Shown in pieces: positions 31,869 through 40,447 of a stretch of DNA of 64,000 bases (positions are counted from its first letter, which is position 1; every line of letters starts with the position of its first letter). A program made the position numbers and the translations under genes. This DNA is from Gaiellasilicea sp037721555 (GTDB lineage Bacteria; Actinomycetota; Thermoleophilia; Gaiellales; Gaiellaceae): contig JBBJOI010000004.1 of NCBI GenBank assembly GCA_037721555.1, positions 69,464-133,463 on the forward strand. Reading direction: 5' to 3'. Under the pieces are notes generated by a model. It saw only the letters and a program-made list of their open reading frames with translations. It was not told where the DNA came from and made no database searches.

Positions 31869-34022
31869 TTAGCCGGAGCTAGGTGCGACCCGCAGGGCGC
31901 GCGCCGCCCACGGGGGCAGCCACCAGTTCCAGCGGCCCATCAGGCGCATGATCGAGGGCACGAGCAAGGCCCTGATCACGGTCGCGTCGAAGATGATCCC
32001 CGCCGCGAGGCCGATGCCGAACTGCTTGATGTCGGTGCCGGGGCTCGTCGAGAGCACGAAGAACGCGAACATGAGGACGAGCGCGGCGCTCGTCACGAGC
32101 TTGCCGGTGCGGGCAAGACCGAGCGACACGGCGCGGACGGTGTCGCCGGTCTCGTCGTAGGCCTCGCGCATGCGGGTGAGCATGAAGACCTCGTAGTCCA
32201 TCGAGAGGCCGTAGAGGAACGCGAAGATCATCAGCGGGATCCAGGAGATGATCGAGTCGGTCGCGGGAACGCCCCAGATCGCCTCGCTGCCATTTCCCTT
32301 CTGGAAGATGAAGACGATGATCCCATAGGCCGCGCCGAGCGAGACCAGGTTCAGGATCACGGCCTTCAGCGGCAGCAGCACCGACCGGAACGCGCGCATC
32401 AGCAGCAGGTAGGTGAGCACGATCACGAAGAGGAGGACATAGGGGAAGTTGCCGTAGACGGCGTCGATGAACTCCTCCTCCTCGGTCGGTATGCCCGCGA
32501 GGGTCAGTTGGGTTCCACCGCCGAACTCGCTCTCAGCGGCGGGCAATATGTCGTTCCGGAGGACGTCGACGGTCTCCTTCGTCTCCTTGCTAGAGCCGTC
32601 CGTGGTCGAGTACGCCTCGACCAACGCGATCTTCCTCGTCCGCGCGTTGGGGGGCGCGACTGCGCCGGCGATCCCGTCGTTCTCCTCGACCGCCCTCTCG
32701 ACCTCGTCGATCTGGGCCAGCGTGGCGTTACCCTCGACGACGACCTGGAACGGCTTCATCACCCCCAGTGTGATGCCGGCGTCCGTCAAGACCTGGGTCG
32801 CCTCGTGCGCCGGCCCGCCACCCGGAAGGTCCTGCGCCTGCGCGTCGGCCGGGTTGAGCTGCAGGCCATAGAAGAGCAGCAGCGCCACGACGGCCAGGCC
32901 GGAGGCTGCCACCGCGGCCGGCCGGCGCATCACCGTCCGCGCCCAGCGGTTCCAGAAGCCCTTCTCGGGATCATCGCTCCCCTCGACCAGGCGTCGCGGC
33001 AGCACGCGGAGGCTGTTGATCCGCGGGCCGAGGGTGTAGAGCAGGGCCGGCAGCAGCGTGATCGCGGTCAGCACCGAAACGGCCGGGATCAGCATGCCGC
33101 CGATCCCGATCGAGCGGATGAACGGCAGCGGCAGGATGATCATGCTGAGCAGGCCAACCGCGACGGTCGAGCCGGAGACGATCACGGAACGGCCCGCATG
33201 GCGCATCGTCTCCACGAGCGCCGCCTCACGCTCCGCGCCGTGCCTGAGCTCCTCGCGGAAGCGGAAGATCATCAGCAGGGCGTAGTCGATCGCCACTCCG
33301 AGCCCGATCAACGCGACGAGGAACTGCACGATGATCGAGACGTCCGTGACGTAGGTGAGGATCCAGATCAGCGTGAACGTGTTGAGAATCGAGACGAGCG
33401 CGATCAGCAGCGGTATCGCGATCGCGGGCAAGGTGCCGAAGGTGAAGAGCAGGATCACGAGCGCTCCGGCTCCGCCGATGAGCGCCTCGATCAGGACGCT
33501 GGGCGGCTCCGATCCCTCGCTGCCCTCGCTCGCTTCGCCGTACAGAGCGTCGATTCCCGTGACGTAGCCGTCGACGCCCGGCGGCAGCGCCGCCTCGAGC
33601 GCGTCCGATGTAGGCGTGAGATTGACCCCCTCGAAACTCGCCTGGCCGGCCGCGTAGACGTTGGCGAACGTGACGTGCCGGTCGTCCGAGACGAAGACCT
33701 CGTCCTGGGTGTTGAAGAACGAGCTGACGCGCGAGCCGGGGTTTGCAGCCGCGGCGCGCTGGATCGCGCGCTCGACCCCGTCCACCTCCGTGACGTCGCC
33801 GTCAGCACGCATGACGAGCACGAACGGGAACAACTCACCGCTCCCGAGCTCCTGAACTGCGCGCTGATTCGCCTCGTACCCATCGGCCCCGGGGATCGAG
33901 AAGTCCTCGAGCCAGCGATCCGCAAGCTGCCCCGCGGCGAAGCCGCCGAACAGCGTCAGCGCGATCCAGACGCCGATGATGACGAAGCGACGGCGAGCGA
34001 CGAAGTGGGCGAGGCGTTCCAC
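31869..34022 (-). CDS. MMPL/RND-family transporter
   Basis: The 717-residue protein has 12 predicted membrane segments in two halves, each beginning with one helix, a large extracytoplasmic loop (about residues 45-180 and 400-530) and five more helices. GVAIDYALLMIFRFREEL and YGLSMDYEVFMLTRMREAY are the MMPL-type TM4/TM10 motifs with the proton-relay Asp-Tyr pairs. Such proteins export lipids or small molecules across the membrane using the proton gradient. It ends 41 bases from the HExxH gene and is ten bases downstream of a small coiled-coil gene. Confidence 0.93.
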   Translation of the reverse strand: MERLAHFVARRRFVIIGVWIALTLFGGFAAGQLADRWLEDFSIPGADGYEANQRAVQELGSGELFPFVLVMRADGDVTEVDGVERAIQRAAAANPGSRVSSFFNTQDEVFVSDDRHVTFANVYAAGQASFEGVNLTPTSDALEAALPPGVDGYVTGIDALYGEASEGSEGSEPPSVLIEALIGGAGALVILLFTFGTLPAIAIPLLIALVSILNTFTLIWILTYVTDVSIIVQFLVALIGLGVAIDYALLMIFRFREELRHGAEREAALVETMRHAGRSVIVSGSTVAVGLLSMIILPLPFIRSIGIGGMLIPAVSVLTAITLLPALLYTLGPRINSLRVLPRRLVEGSDDPEKGFWNRWARTVMRRPAAVAASGLAVVALLLFYGLQLNPADAQAQDLPGGGPAHEATQVLTDAGITLGVMKPFQVVVEGNATLAQIDEVERAVEENDGIAGAVAPPNARTRKIALVEAYSTTDGSSKETKETVDVLRNDILPAAESEFGGGTQLTLAGIPTEEEEFIDAVYGNFPYVLLFVIVLTYLLLMRAFRSVLLPLKAVILNLVSLGAAYGIIVFIFQKGNGSEAIWGVPATDSIISWIPLMIFAFLYGLSMDYEVFMLTRMREAYDETGDTVRAVSLGLARTGKLVTSAALVLMFAFFVLSTSPGTDIKQFGIGLAAGIIFDATVIRALLVPSIMRLMGRWNWWLPPWAARALRVAPSSG

Positions 34023-34031
34023 GGCGCAAAC

Positions 34032-34316
34032 CTACTGATTCTTGCGGTTGCCAGGTGGTGAACGCAGTCTGCCCTCGATCTCCTCGATCCGGGCGAGGGT
34101 TCGCTGCATCCAGCCGCGGGCACGGAAGCGTTCGCCGATAGCGTCCTCGAAGAGCCGCGCGCGCTCGAGCAGCACCGCCTTTAACTCCTCCCGCTCGTCC
34201 TTGTCGAGCTCACCGGAGAGGCGGCGAACGGCCTGTGCGAAGTCCTTCCCGCTGTGTGTCTCCGCGAGCTCGTCGACTCGTCGCTCGAGCTCGGCTCGGC
34301 GGAGAGCCTCTAACAC
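34032..34316 (-). CDS. Small coiled-coil hypothetical protein
   Basis: The 94-residue product is almost entirely charged helix (ELERRVDELAETHSG, EELKAVLLERARLFEDAIGERF) with a basic tail. It starts with GTG at 34316, inside the terminal repeat of element E, and has no recognisable ribosome binding site. The true start may therefore be altered by the element. It precedes the MMPL gene by ten bases and could be its partner. Confidence 0.6.
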   Translation of the reverse strand: MLEALRRAELERRVDELAETHSGKDFAQAVRRLSGELDKDEREELKAVLLERARLFEDAIGERFRARGWMQRTLARIEEIEGRLRSPPGNRKNQ

Positions 34317-34473
34317 GCTGAAACTCTGAGCCGGCAGAGCACGCTGGGCGGTACGACGCGGCGTCGTCGGTCGCGTCCAGATGTCTCATCTGGACGCTCC
34401 CTGCGTCCTTGCCTGGGCCTCGCACCACCCATCGCACCGCGCCGACGAGGCCTCATCGTGTTAGAAGCTCTAG
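34301..34473. repeat. CTAG-type element E (173 bp)
   Basis: In reverse orientation it begins CTAGAGCTTCTAACACGATG and its other end carries CGTGTTAGAGGCTCTCC. It shares with elements A and B the core GGCAAGGACGCAGGGAG, a hairpin, then CGACCGACGACGC. The hairpin sequence differs completely, GCGTCCAGATG-TCT-CATCTGGACGC (34373-34397), yet pairs perfectly. The left CTAG has become GGAG. It separates the small coiled-coil gene from gcvPB. Confidence 0.75.
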
Positions 34474-34493
34474 GCACCCTTCTGAGCCTCGAG

Positions 34494-35963
34494 CTAGCGA
34501 GCCGGACCCGGCTCAACCGAGAGTTCAGGATGATCCTCGAAGCGGTAGGCGACGATCGCCCGCTTCGCCGCCTTCACCTCGTCGAGGCGGCGCACGGGTC
34601 GTGAGCGCGGCGCCCCGTGCAGCAGCTCCGGGCTCTCCGCCGCCTCGCGGGCGATCGCGATCAGCGCGTCGGCGAACGCGTCGAGGCGCTCTTTCGGCTC
34701 CGTCTCCGTCGGCTCGATCATCAGCGCCTCCGGCACGACCAGCGGAAAGTAGATCGTCGGCGGGTGGAAGCCGTAGTCCATCAGCCGCTTCGCCACGTCG
34801 AGCGCGTTCACGCCGTGCTCTCGCTTCAACGTGCGTGCGGATACGACGAACTCGTGCATGCAGAGGCGGTCGTACGGCAGGTCATAGGCATCCCGTAGCC
34901 GAGCTAGCAGGTAATTCGCGTTCAGCACGGCGACCTCCGACATCTCCCGCAGCGCCGGCCCGTAGCTGCGGATAAAGGCGTAGGAGCGCACGAAGACGCC
35001 AAAGGGACCGGTGTACCCGCGCACCTTGCCGATCGACTTGGGCCGGTCGCCGTCGAGCCGAAAGCGGTCGCCCTCCCGGACGACCGCCGGTGTCGGCAGG
35101 TACGGCTCGAGCGTGTCCCGCACGACGATCGGCCCGCCGCCCGGCCCGCCGCCGCCGTGCGGCTGCGAGAAGGTCTTGTGCAGGTTGATGTGGACGATGT
35201 CGAAGCCCATGTCGCCCGGGCGGGAGATCCCGCAGACGGCGTTCAGGTTCGCGCCGTCGTAGTAGAGGAGTGAGCCCGCGTCGTGGAAGATGCGAGCGAC
35301 CTCGGAGATGTTCTCGTCGAAGAGGCCGAGCGTGGATGGATTCGTCAGCATCAGTCCCGCCGTCCGCTCGTCCACCTTCGCCCGGAGATCGTCGAGGTCC
35401 AGGTTCCCGCGCGCGTCCGTCCCGACCTTCGCGAGCTTGTATCCGGCCATCGTCACGCTTGCCGGGTTGGTGCCGTGGGCGGTGTCGGCGGTGATGATCG
35501 TGTCCCGCTCCTCGCCGCGGTCGGCGAAGTACGCCCGCATCAGCATCAGGCCCGTCAGCTCCCCCTGCGAGCCGGCGGCGGGCTGCAGCGAGCACGCGTG
35601 GAGCCCCGCCACCTCCTGCAGGATCTCCTGCAGGCGCCACATCAGCTCGAGCGCACCCTGCACGCCGTCCTCCTCCTGAAGCGGGTGCAGATCCTTGAAG
35701 CCTGGCAGCATCGCGAGCCGCTCGTTCACGCGCGGGTTGTGCTTCATCGTGCACGAGCCGAGCGGGTAGAAGCCGGTGTCGACGCCGAAGTTGCGCGTCG
35801 AGAGCTCCGTGAAGTGGCGGACGAGCTCCGGCTCGGACAGCTCGGGCAGGCGCGGCGGCGCAGCGCGGCGCAGCTCCTCGGGCACCTCGACCGCGGGCAG
35901 GTCGTACCGCGGCAGCGTCGAGGCGCGCCGCCCCGCCCTCGACTTCTCGAAGATCAGGTCCAC
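34494..35963 (-). CDS. gcvPB: Glycine dehydrogenase (decarboxylating) subunit 2
   Basis: The 489-residue protein is the catalytic PLP-bearing half of the split P-protein of the glycine cleavage system. INLHKTFSQPHGGGGPG carries the PLP lysine. It decarboxylates glycine and passes the aminomethyl group to the lipoyl arm of GcvH. The GTG at 35963 gives VDLIFEKSRAGRRAS, the usual opening. That start lies exactly at the outer edge of repeat element C, so its ribosome binding site must lie within the element. It is the last gene of gcvT-H-PA-PB. Confidence 0.95.
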   Translation of the reverse strand: MDLIFEKSRAGRRASTLPRYDLPAVEVPEELRRAAPPRLPELSEPELVRHFTELSTRNFGVDTGFYPLGSCTMKHNPRVNERLAMLPGFKDLHPLQEEDGVQGALELMWRLQEILQEVAGLHACSLQPAAGSQGELTGLMLMRAYFADRGEERDTIITADTAHGTNPASVTMAGYKLAKVGTDARGNLDLDDLRAKVDERTAGLMLTNPSTLGLFDENISEVARIFHDAGSLLYYDGANLNAVCGISRPGDMGFDIVHINLHKTFSQPHGGGGPGGGPIVVRDTLEPYLPTPAVVREGDRFRLDGDRPKSIGKVRGYTGPFGVFVRSYAFIRSYGPALREMSEVAVLNANYLLARLRDAYDLPYDRLCMHEFVVSARTLKREHGVNALDVAKRLMDYGFHPPTIYFPLVVPEALMIEPTETEPKERLDAFADALIAIAREAAESPELLHGAPRSRPVRRLDEVKAAKRAIVAYRFEDHPELSVEPGPAR

Positions 35964-36130
35964 CAGTGCACAGTTCCGGAAATCCGTTGCCGCTCTGGGC
36001 AGTGGGCAAGTGCGATCTGGCGGCGCACGGTGCCCGCGCGGGTGCCGGTCGCACGTCCGCGGGTGCCGGGTGGCGTCAGGCGCGGCTGGATGCTCGCAGA
36101 ACTCGAGGAGATTGCGGACTGGTGCACTAG
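35963..36130. repeat. CTAG-type element C inside the gcv operon (168 bp)
   Basis: The right end, GGACTGGTGCACTAG, shares the terminal motif of elements A and B (CTAGTGCACC, read in reverse). The left end, CCAGTGCACAGTTCCGGAAAT, is its imperfect complement with CTAG changed to CCAG. The interior is GC-rich and has its own palindromes (CCCGCGCGGG) but lacks the A/B/E core. It occupies the whole gap between gcvPA and gcvPB. Confidence 0.65.
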
Positions 36131-37458
36131 GCGCCGACCTCGTCGAGCACCTCGGCAAGTCGATCGATGTCGCCCGGGCTTCGTTTCTCCGTCACCGCGA
36201 CGAGCAGCACGTCGTCCATCCCTTGATAGTCGCGCCCGAGTGCGTACCCCGGGTGCACGCCATGCTCGCGGGCGGCGCGGATCACGTCGCGCGCGTCACC
36301 CCGCACGCGGATCGCGAACTCCTTGAAGGTCGCGCGCTCGGGAAAGACGAGCTCGCGTCCGAGCCGCTCCTTCGCATAGGCAGCGAGGCTCATGCAGGTC
36401 TCACCGAGCTCACGGAGCCCCTGCGGGCCGAGCCAGCTCAGGTGGACGAGCCCGGCGAGCGCGAGCAGCGTCTGGTTCGTCGTGATGTTCGACGTCGCCT
36501 TCTCACGCCGAATGTGCTGCTCGCGGGTCTGGAGCGTGAGGACGTACCCGCGCGCGCCGTTCAGGTCGGTCGTCTCGCCGATGATGCGCCCCGGCAGCCG
36601 TCGGGTGTACTCCGACTTCGCGGCGAGAAACCCGTAGTGCGGCCCGGCGTAGGATTGGTAGTTGCCGGCGCTCTGCCCCTCACCGATCGCGAGCGCGGCT
36701 CCGTAGTTTCCCGGAGCCTCAAGGATGCCGAGCGAGATCGGATCGACGTGTGCCACGGCCAGGGCACCGGCCTCGGTGGCAGCGGCAACCAGATCGGGCG
36801 CGGGCTCGAGACAGCCGAATACGTTTGGCTGCTGGAAGATCACGGCGGCCGCGTCCGCGGCCGCGGCGGCCAGGAGCTCCAGGTCTGTGGTGCCGCCTCG
36901 GTGGGGAACCTCCACCACCTCGAGTCCGAATCCGACAGCGTAGGTCTTGACCACCTGCAGAACCTGCGGATGGAGCGTCTCGGCCAGCACGACCTTCGAG
37001 CGGCCGGTGATGTGCTTGGCGACGTAGCAGGCGTCGGCGGCCACGGTCGTGCCGTCGTAGCCGGAGGCGTTCGAGACATCCATGCCCGTGAGCTCGCAGA
37101 TTGCCGTCTGGTACTCGAAGATCGCCTGGAGCACACCCTGGCTCATCTCCGGCTGATAGGGCGTGTACGCGGTCAGGAACTCACCGCGCTGGAGTACCGC
37201 GTCGACGACGGCCGGCACGTAGTGGTCGTAGATACCGGCACCGAGGAAGGACAGCTCCTTGCCCGTGTCCACGTTCCTTGCGGCCAGCTCCTCGAGGTGG
37301 CGGACGAGCTCGGGCTCGGAGAGCGCCGGCTCGAGGTCGAGACGGCCGGCGAAGCGCACCGCAGCGGGAATGTCCCCGAAGAGCTCCTCGACAGAGGCGA
37401 CTCCGATCGTCTCGAGCATCTGGTCGCGATCGGCGGCCGTGAGCGAGAGCTGGCTCAA
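36127..37458 (-). CDS. gcvPA: Glycine dehydrogenase (decarboxylating) subunit 1
   Basis: The 443-residue protein is the N-terminal half of a split glycine decarboxylase, which pairs with GcvPB to form the active heterodimer. Family features include FLGAGIYDHYVPAVVD, YTPYQPEMSQGVLQAIFEYQ and GMDVSNASGYDGTT. It starts at ATG 37458 with a four-base overlap with the gcvH stop. Its TAG stop is the CTAG end of element C. Confidence 0.96.
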   Translation of the reverse strand: MSQLSLTAADRDQMLETIGVASVEELFGDIPAAVRFAGRLDLEPALSEPELVRHLEELAARNVDTGKELSFLGAGIYDHYVPAVVDAVLQRGEFLTAYTPYQPEMSQGVLQAIFEYQTAICELTGMDVSNASGYDGTTVAADACYVAKHITGRSKVVLAETLHPQVLQVVKTYAVGFGLEVVEVPHRGGTTDLELLAAAAADAAAVIFQQPNVFGCLEPAPDLVAAATEAGALAVAHVDPISLGILEAPGNYGAALAIGEGQSAGNYQSYAGPHYGFLAAKSEYTRRLPGRIIGETTDLNGARGYVLTLQTREQHIRREKATSNITTNQTLLALAGLVHLSWLGPQGLRELGETCMSLAAYAKERLGRELVFPERATFKEFAIRVRGDARDVIRAAREHGVHPGYALGRDYQGMDDVLLVAVTEKRSPGDIDRLAEVLDEVGA

Positions 37459-37850
37459 GCTTCCGCGACGAGCTGTTTGTACGCGTCGAGGTCGAGCAAG
37501 GCCTCGACCTCCGCCGGATCGGACAGACGGATGCGGAGCAGCCAGCCGTCGCCGTAGGGATCCGCGTTCACGAGCTCAGGTGCGTCGACGACCGCCTGGT
37601 TCACCTCGAGAATCTCTCCGGAGAGGGGGGCGATCACGTCGGACACGGCCTTGACGGACTCCACCTCGCCGTAGCTCGCGTCCTTCGACACGGCTGCGCC
37701 CGGCTCCGGCGCCTCGAAGTGCACGAGCTCGCCGAGGGAGTCCTGCGCGAACCAGGTGACCCCGACCGTCGCCTCGTCGCCCGCGATGCGGGCCCAGTCG
37801 TGCTCGCGGTGGTACTTCAGGTCTTCGGGGTAGCTCTCGGCTGCAGCCAT
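37455..37850 (-). CDS. gcvH: Glycine cleavage system H protein
   Basis: The 131-residue lipoyl carrier protein has the lipoylation site in EVESVKAVSDV and the usual LKYHREHDWARI opening. It shuttles the aminomethyl group between P, T and L proteins. ATG at 37850 is preferred; upstream codons are arginine/serine-rich and unconserved. It lies seven bases after gcvT. Confidence 0.96.
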   Translation of the reverse strand: MAAAESYPEDLKYHREHDWARIAGDEATVGVTWFAQDSLGELVHFEAPEPGAAVSKDASYGEVESVKAVSDVIAPLSGEILEVNQAVVDAPELVNADPYGDGWLLRIRLSDPAEVEALLDLDAYKQLVAEA

Positions 37851-37857
37851 CGATCGC

Positions 37858-38928
37858 TCATGCCTCCTCGGGCTTGTAGATCGGCTTCGGGACGACGGTC
37901 GCACGCCGGTCCTTACCGCGGACGTCGATCGTCAGCTCGCCGCCCGGCGCGGCGCTCTCCGTCAGGACGTAACCGAGGCCGATGCCCCGGTCGAGCATCG
38001 GCGAGTGTGTCCCGGACGTGACCTCGCCGGCGGATGAACCATCGGCGCTCAGGATCGGCATGCCCGCACGCGGCACCGCTCGCTCCTCCATCACGAACGC
38101 GACGAGCTTCCGCGAGGGGCCCTCCTCCTTCACGCGCCGCAGCTTCTCGGCACCCGTGAAGTCCTTCTTCTCCAGCGCGCAGGTCCAGCCCAGGCCCGCC
38201 GAGATGGCGTCGGTGCGCGGCGTGATGTCGTTGCCGTGGAGCGGGTAGCAGACCTCGAGGCGAAGGGTGTCGCGGGCGCCGAGGCCGCACGGCACTGCGC
38301 CCCGGGCGAGAACGGCATCCCACAGCGCGGCCGCGTCTTCGTCGGGGCACATGAGCTCGCAGCCCCGCTCACCGGTGTAACCCGTGCGGTTCACCATCAC
38401 CTCGAGGCCGTCCACCTCGCCCATCGCGTGCGTGAACTGCTTTGCCTCCGGCAGCCCGAGGCGCTCGATCGAGCGGGGACCTTGAACCGCGAGCAGCGTG
38501 TATTCGTCCGAGGCGTCGCGAACGTCGGAGCCGCGGATCTCCCGCTCCTTCAACCAGGCGTACGCCGCTTCTCTGTTGCCAGCATTGACAACGAGAAGAT
38601 AGTGGTGCCGCTCGAGCCGGTAGACGATCAGGTCGTCGACGATCCCGCCCTCGTCGTTCGTCAGCAGTGTGTACTGAGCTTCCCTGTCCCCGATCCGGCT
38701 CAGGTCGTTGGAGAGCAGCGACTGGAGCAGCTCCTCCGCCGCCGGCCCCTCGACGCGCAGCTGACCCATGTGCGAGACGTCGAAGACGCCGCAGTCCCGC
38801 CGGACGGCGAGGTGCTCGTCGATCACACCCGCGTACTGGACGGGCATCTCCCACCCCGCGAAGGGCACCATCCGCGCGCCCGCAGCGACGTGCCGCTCGT
38901 GGAGCGGTGTCCTCAGGAGCGTCTGCAC
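37858..38928 (-). CDS. gcvT: Aminomethyltransferase (glycine cleavage T protein)
   Basis: The 356-residue protein transfers the methylene group from GcvH to tetrahydrofolate, releasing ammonia. FAGWEMPVQY, FDVSHMGQLRVEGP and TGYTGERGCEL mark the folate-binding domain. The C-terminal barrel includes GTHSPMLDRGIGLGYV. It opens the operon. The 115-base upstream gap shows no glycine-riboswitch consensus that I can recognise. Confidence 0.96.
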   Translation of the reverse strand: MQTLLRTPLHERHVAAGARMVPFAGWEMPVQYAGVIDEHLAVRRDCGVFDVSHMGQLRVEGPAAEELLQSLLSNDLSRIGDREAQYTLLTNDEGGIVDDLIVYRLERHHYLLVVNAGNREAAYAWLKEREIRGSDVRDASDEYTLLAVQGPRSIERLGLPEAKQFTHAMGEVDGLEVMVNRTGYTGERGCELMCPDEDAAALWDAVLARGAVPCGLGARDTLRLEVCYPLHGNDITPRTDAISAGLGWTCALEKKDFTGAEKLRRVKEEGPSRKLVAFVMEERAVPRAGMPILSADGSSAGEVTSGTHSPMLDRGIGLGYVLTESAAPGGELTIDVRGKDRRATVVPKPIYKPEEA

Positions 38929-39043
38929 GCGGTGACTGTAACGGCTGCCGAATGGGCCAGGCCCTCGCTAACGGGGGGTCACCAGGGGCTGGAGGCGCAC
39001 CGGGGCGCGGGAACCAGCCGGCAAGCAGGGGTGTAGTTCCTCC

Positions 39044-39295
39044 GTGGACATCCGCGCGCGTCTCTGTTCGACGATCGCGTTTGCCTCCGTCACCGCGTTC
39101 GCGACGCCGACCACGGCGGCGAAGGGGCCTGCGAGAGCGACGATCTGCGGCGACTCAGGCTGCGCAGCCCTGCAGGGTCACGACGAGCTCCACCCGCTCT
39201 GGTTCTGGTGGGTCGACGCCGTTCTCGCAGCGGCGCGCGCCGAAGCCGGCCCGTTCTTCCGGATCGTCGTGCGCCAGGAGGCGCTGGCGGCCTAG
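39044..39295 (+). CDS. Small exported protein, possibly truncated
   Basis: A GTG-initiated frame of 83 residues has a signal-peptide-like start (RLCSTIAFASVTAFATPTTA) followed by KGPARATICGDSGCAAL. I recall this CG-x-x-GC pattern in longer secreted proteins (about 170 residues) of Thermoleophilia, of which this would be only the first half. It ends four bases into the ftsZ 3' end on the opposite strand. It may be a real short gene or a remnant. Confidence 0.45.
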   Translation: MDIRARLCSTIAFASVTAFATPTTAAKGPARATICGDSGCAALQGHDELHPLWFWWVDAVLAAARAEAGPFFRIVVRQEALAA

Positions 39296-40359
39296 TCTTC
39301 GCGCAGGAAGGACGGGATCTCGAGCTCCGCATCGGAGTTGCGCACGCGCTCGGGCGACCTGCTCGCGGACGTTGGGACCCCGGCCGTCTCGGGGCGCCGA
39401 CGACGCGCTCGCGTCCCCCCGAAGCCAGTTGCGATCACCGTCACCCGCACCTCGTCCCCGAGCGACTCGTCGATCACCGCACCGAAGATCACGTTGGCAT
39501 TCCCGTCTGCCGCGCTCGTGACGACCTCGGCAGCTTCGTTCACCTCGAAGAGGCCGAGATCGGAGCCGCCGGTGATGTTCAGCAGGATTCCGGTCGCACC
39601 GTCGACCGACTGCTCGAGCAGCGGCGAGGAGACCGCCGTCCGCGCGGCCTCGGCGGCTCGGTTCTCGCCGGACGCGGTGCCGATCCCCATCAGGGCAGAG
39701 CCTGCGTCCCGCATGATCGTACGGACGTCGGCGAAGTCGAGGTTGACGATGCCGGGCACCGTGATCAGGTCGGTGATCCCCTGCACGCCCTGCCGGAGGA
39801 TGTCGTCGGCGATCCGGAAGGCCTCGGTCATCGGCGTGCGCTTCTCGACCACCTGCAGCAGGCGGTCGTTCTCGATCACGATCAAGGTGTCGACGCGCTC
39901 GCGAAGCTCCTGGATCCCCTGCTCCGCCTGCTCGGCACGCCTGCGCCCTTCGAAGCCGAACGGCTTGGTGACGACTCCCACCGTCAGCGCCTCGAGCTCG
40001 CGGCCGAGCTCGGCGACGATCGGGGCGCCGCCGGTTCCGGTTCCGCCACCCTCCCCGGCCGTGACGAAGATCATGTCTGCGCCCTTCAGCGCCTCCTTCA
40101 GCTCGTCGCGGCTTTCCTGAGCGGCTGCCTTGCCCACCGCCGGGTCCGCCCCTGCGCCGAGCCCACGGGTCGCCTTCGAGCCGATGTGGATCTTCACGTC
40201 GGCCTCGGCCATCAGCAACGCCTGATTGTCGGTGTTGACGGCGATGAACTCGACACCCCCCAAGCCGGCATCGACCATCCGGTTGACCGCGTTCGTGCCG
40301 CCGCCGCCAACACCGACGACCTTGATCGCTGCCAGGTAGTTGCCGCTGCCGTCCTTCAT
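39292..40359 (-). CDS. ftsZ: Cell division protein FtsZ
   Basis: The 355-residue tubulin homologue polymerises with GTP into the division ring. GVGGGGTNAVNRM and the tubulin signature GGTGTGGAP form the GTP site. The T7 loop is VNLDFADVRTIM. The C-terminal tail is short and ends EIPSFLRED, the conserved peptide that binds FtsA/SepF-type partners. The ATG at 40359 follows a 125-base leader with its own promoter candidate, so ftsZ can be expressed apart from the upstream operon. Confidence 0.97.
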   Translation of the reverse strand: MKDGSGNYLAAIKVVGVGGGGTNAVNRMVDAGLGGVEFIAVNTDNQALLMAEADVKIHIGSKATRGLGAGADPAVGKAAAQESRDELKEALKGADMIFVTAGEGGGTGTGGAPIVAELGRELEALTVGVVTKPFGFEGRRRAEQAEQGIQELRERVDTLIVIENDRLLQVVEKRTPMTEAFRIADDILRQGVQGITDLITVPGIVNLDFADVRTIMRDAGSALMGIGTASGENRAAEAARTAVSSPLLEQSVDGATGILLNITGGSDLGLFEVNEAAEVVTSAADGNANVIFGAVIDESLGDEVRVTVIATGFGGTRARRRRPETAGVPTSASRSPERVRNSDAELEIPSFLRED

Positions 40360-40447
40360 CGCGCTCTCTCTTCCGTCAAGGGTTTACAGAGGTGGAACCT
40401 GAAGCTCCACTTGAGCGTCGGCTTTCAGGCCTACCGCTTCCGCGTGC

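Noticed and set aside
32508..34061. Plus-strand open frame of about 517 codons opposite the MMPL gene
   Set aside because: It is an antisense shadow of a well-supported transporter with 12 membrane helices.
38929..39043. Glycine riboswitch upstream of gcvT
   Set aside because: I looked for the conserved glycine-aptamer cores and found only a weak GGAAC/GTTCC pairing, so no riboswitch is claimed.
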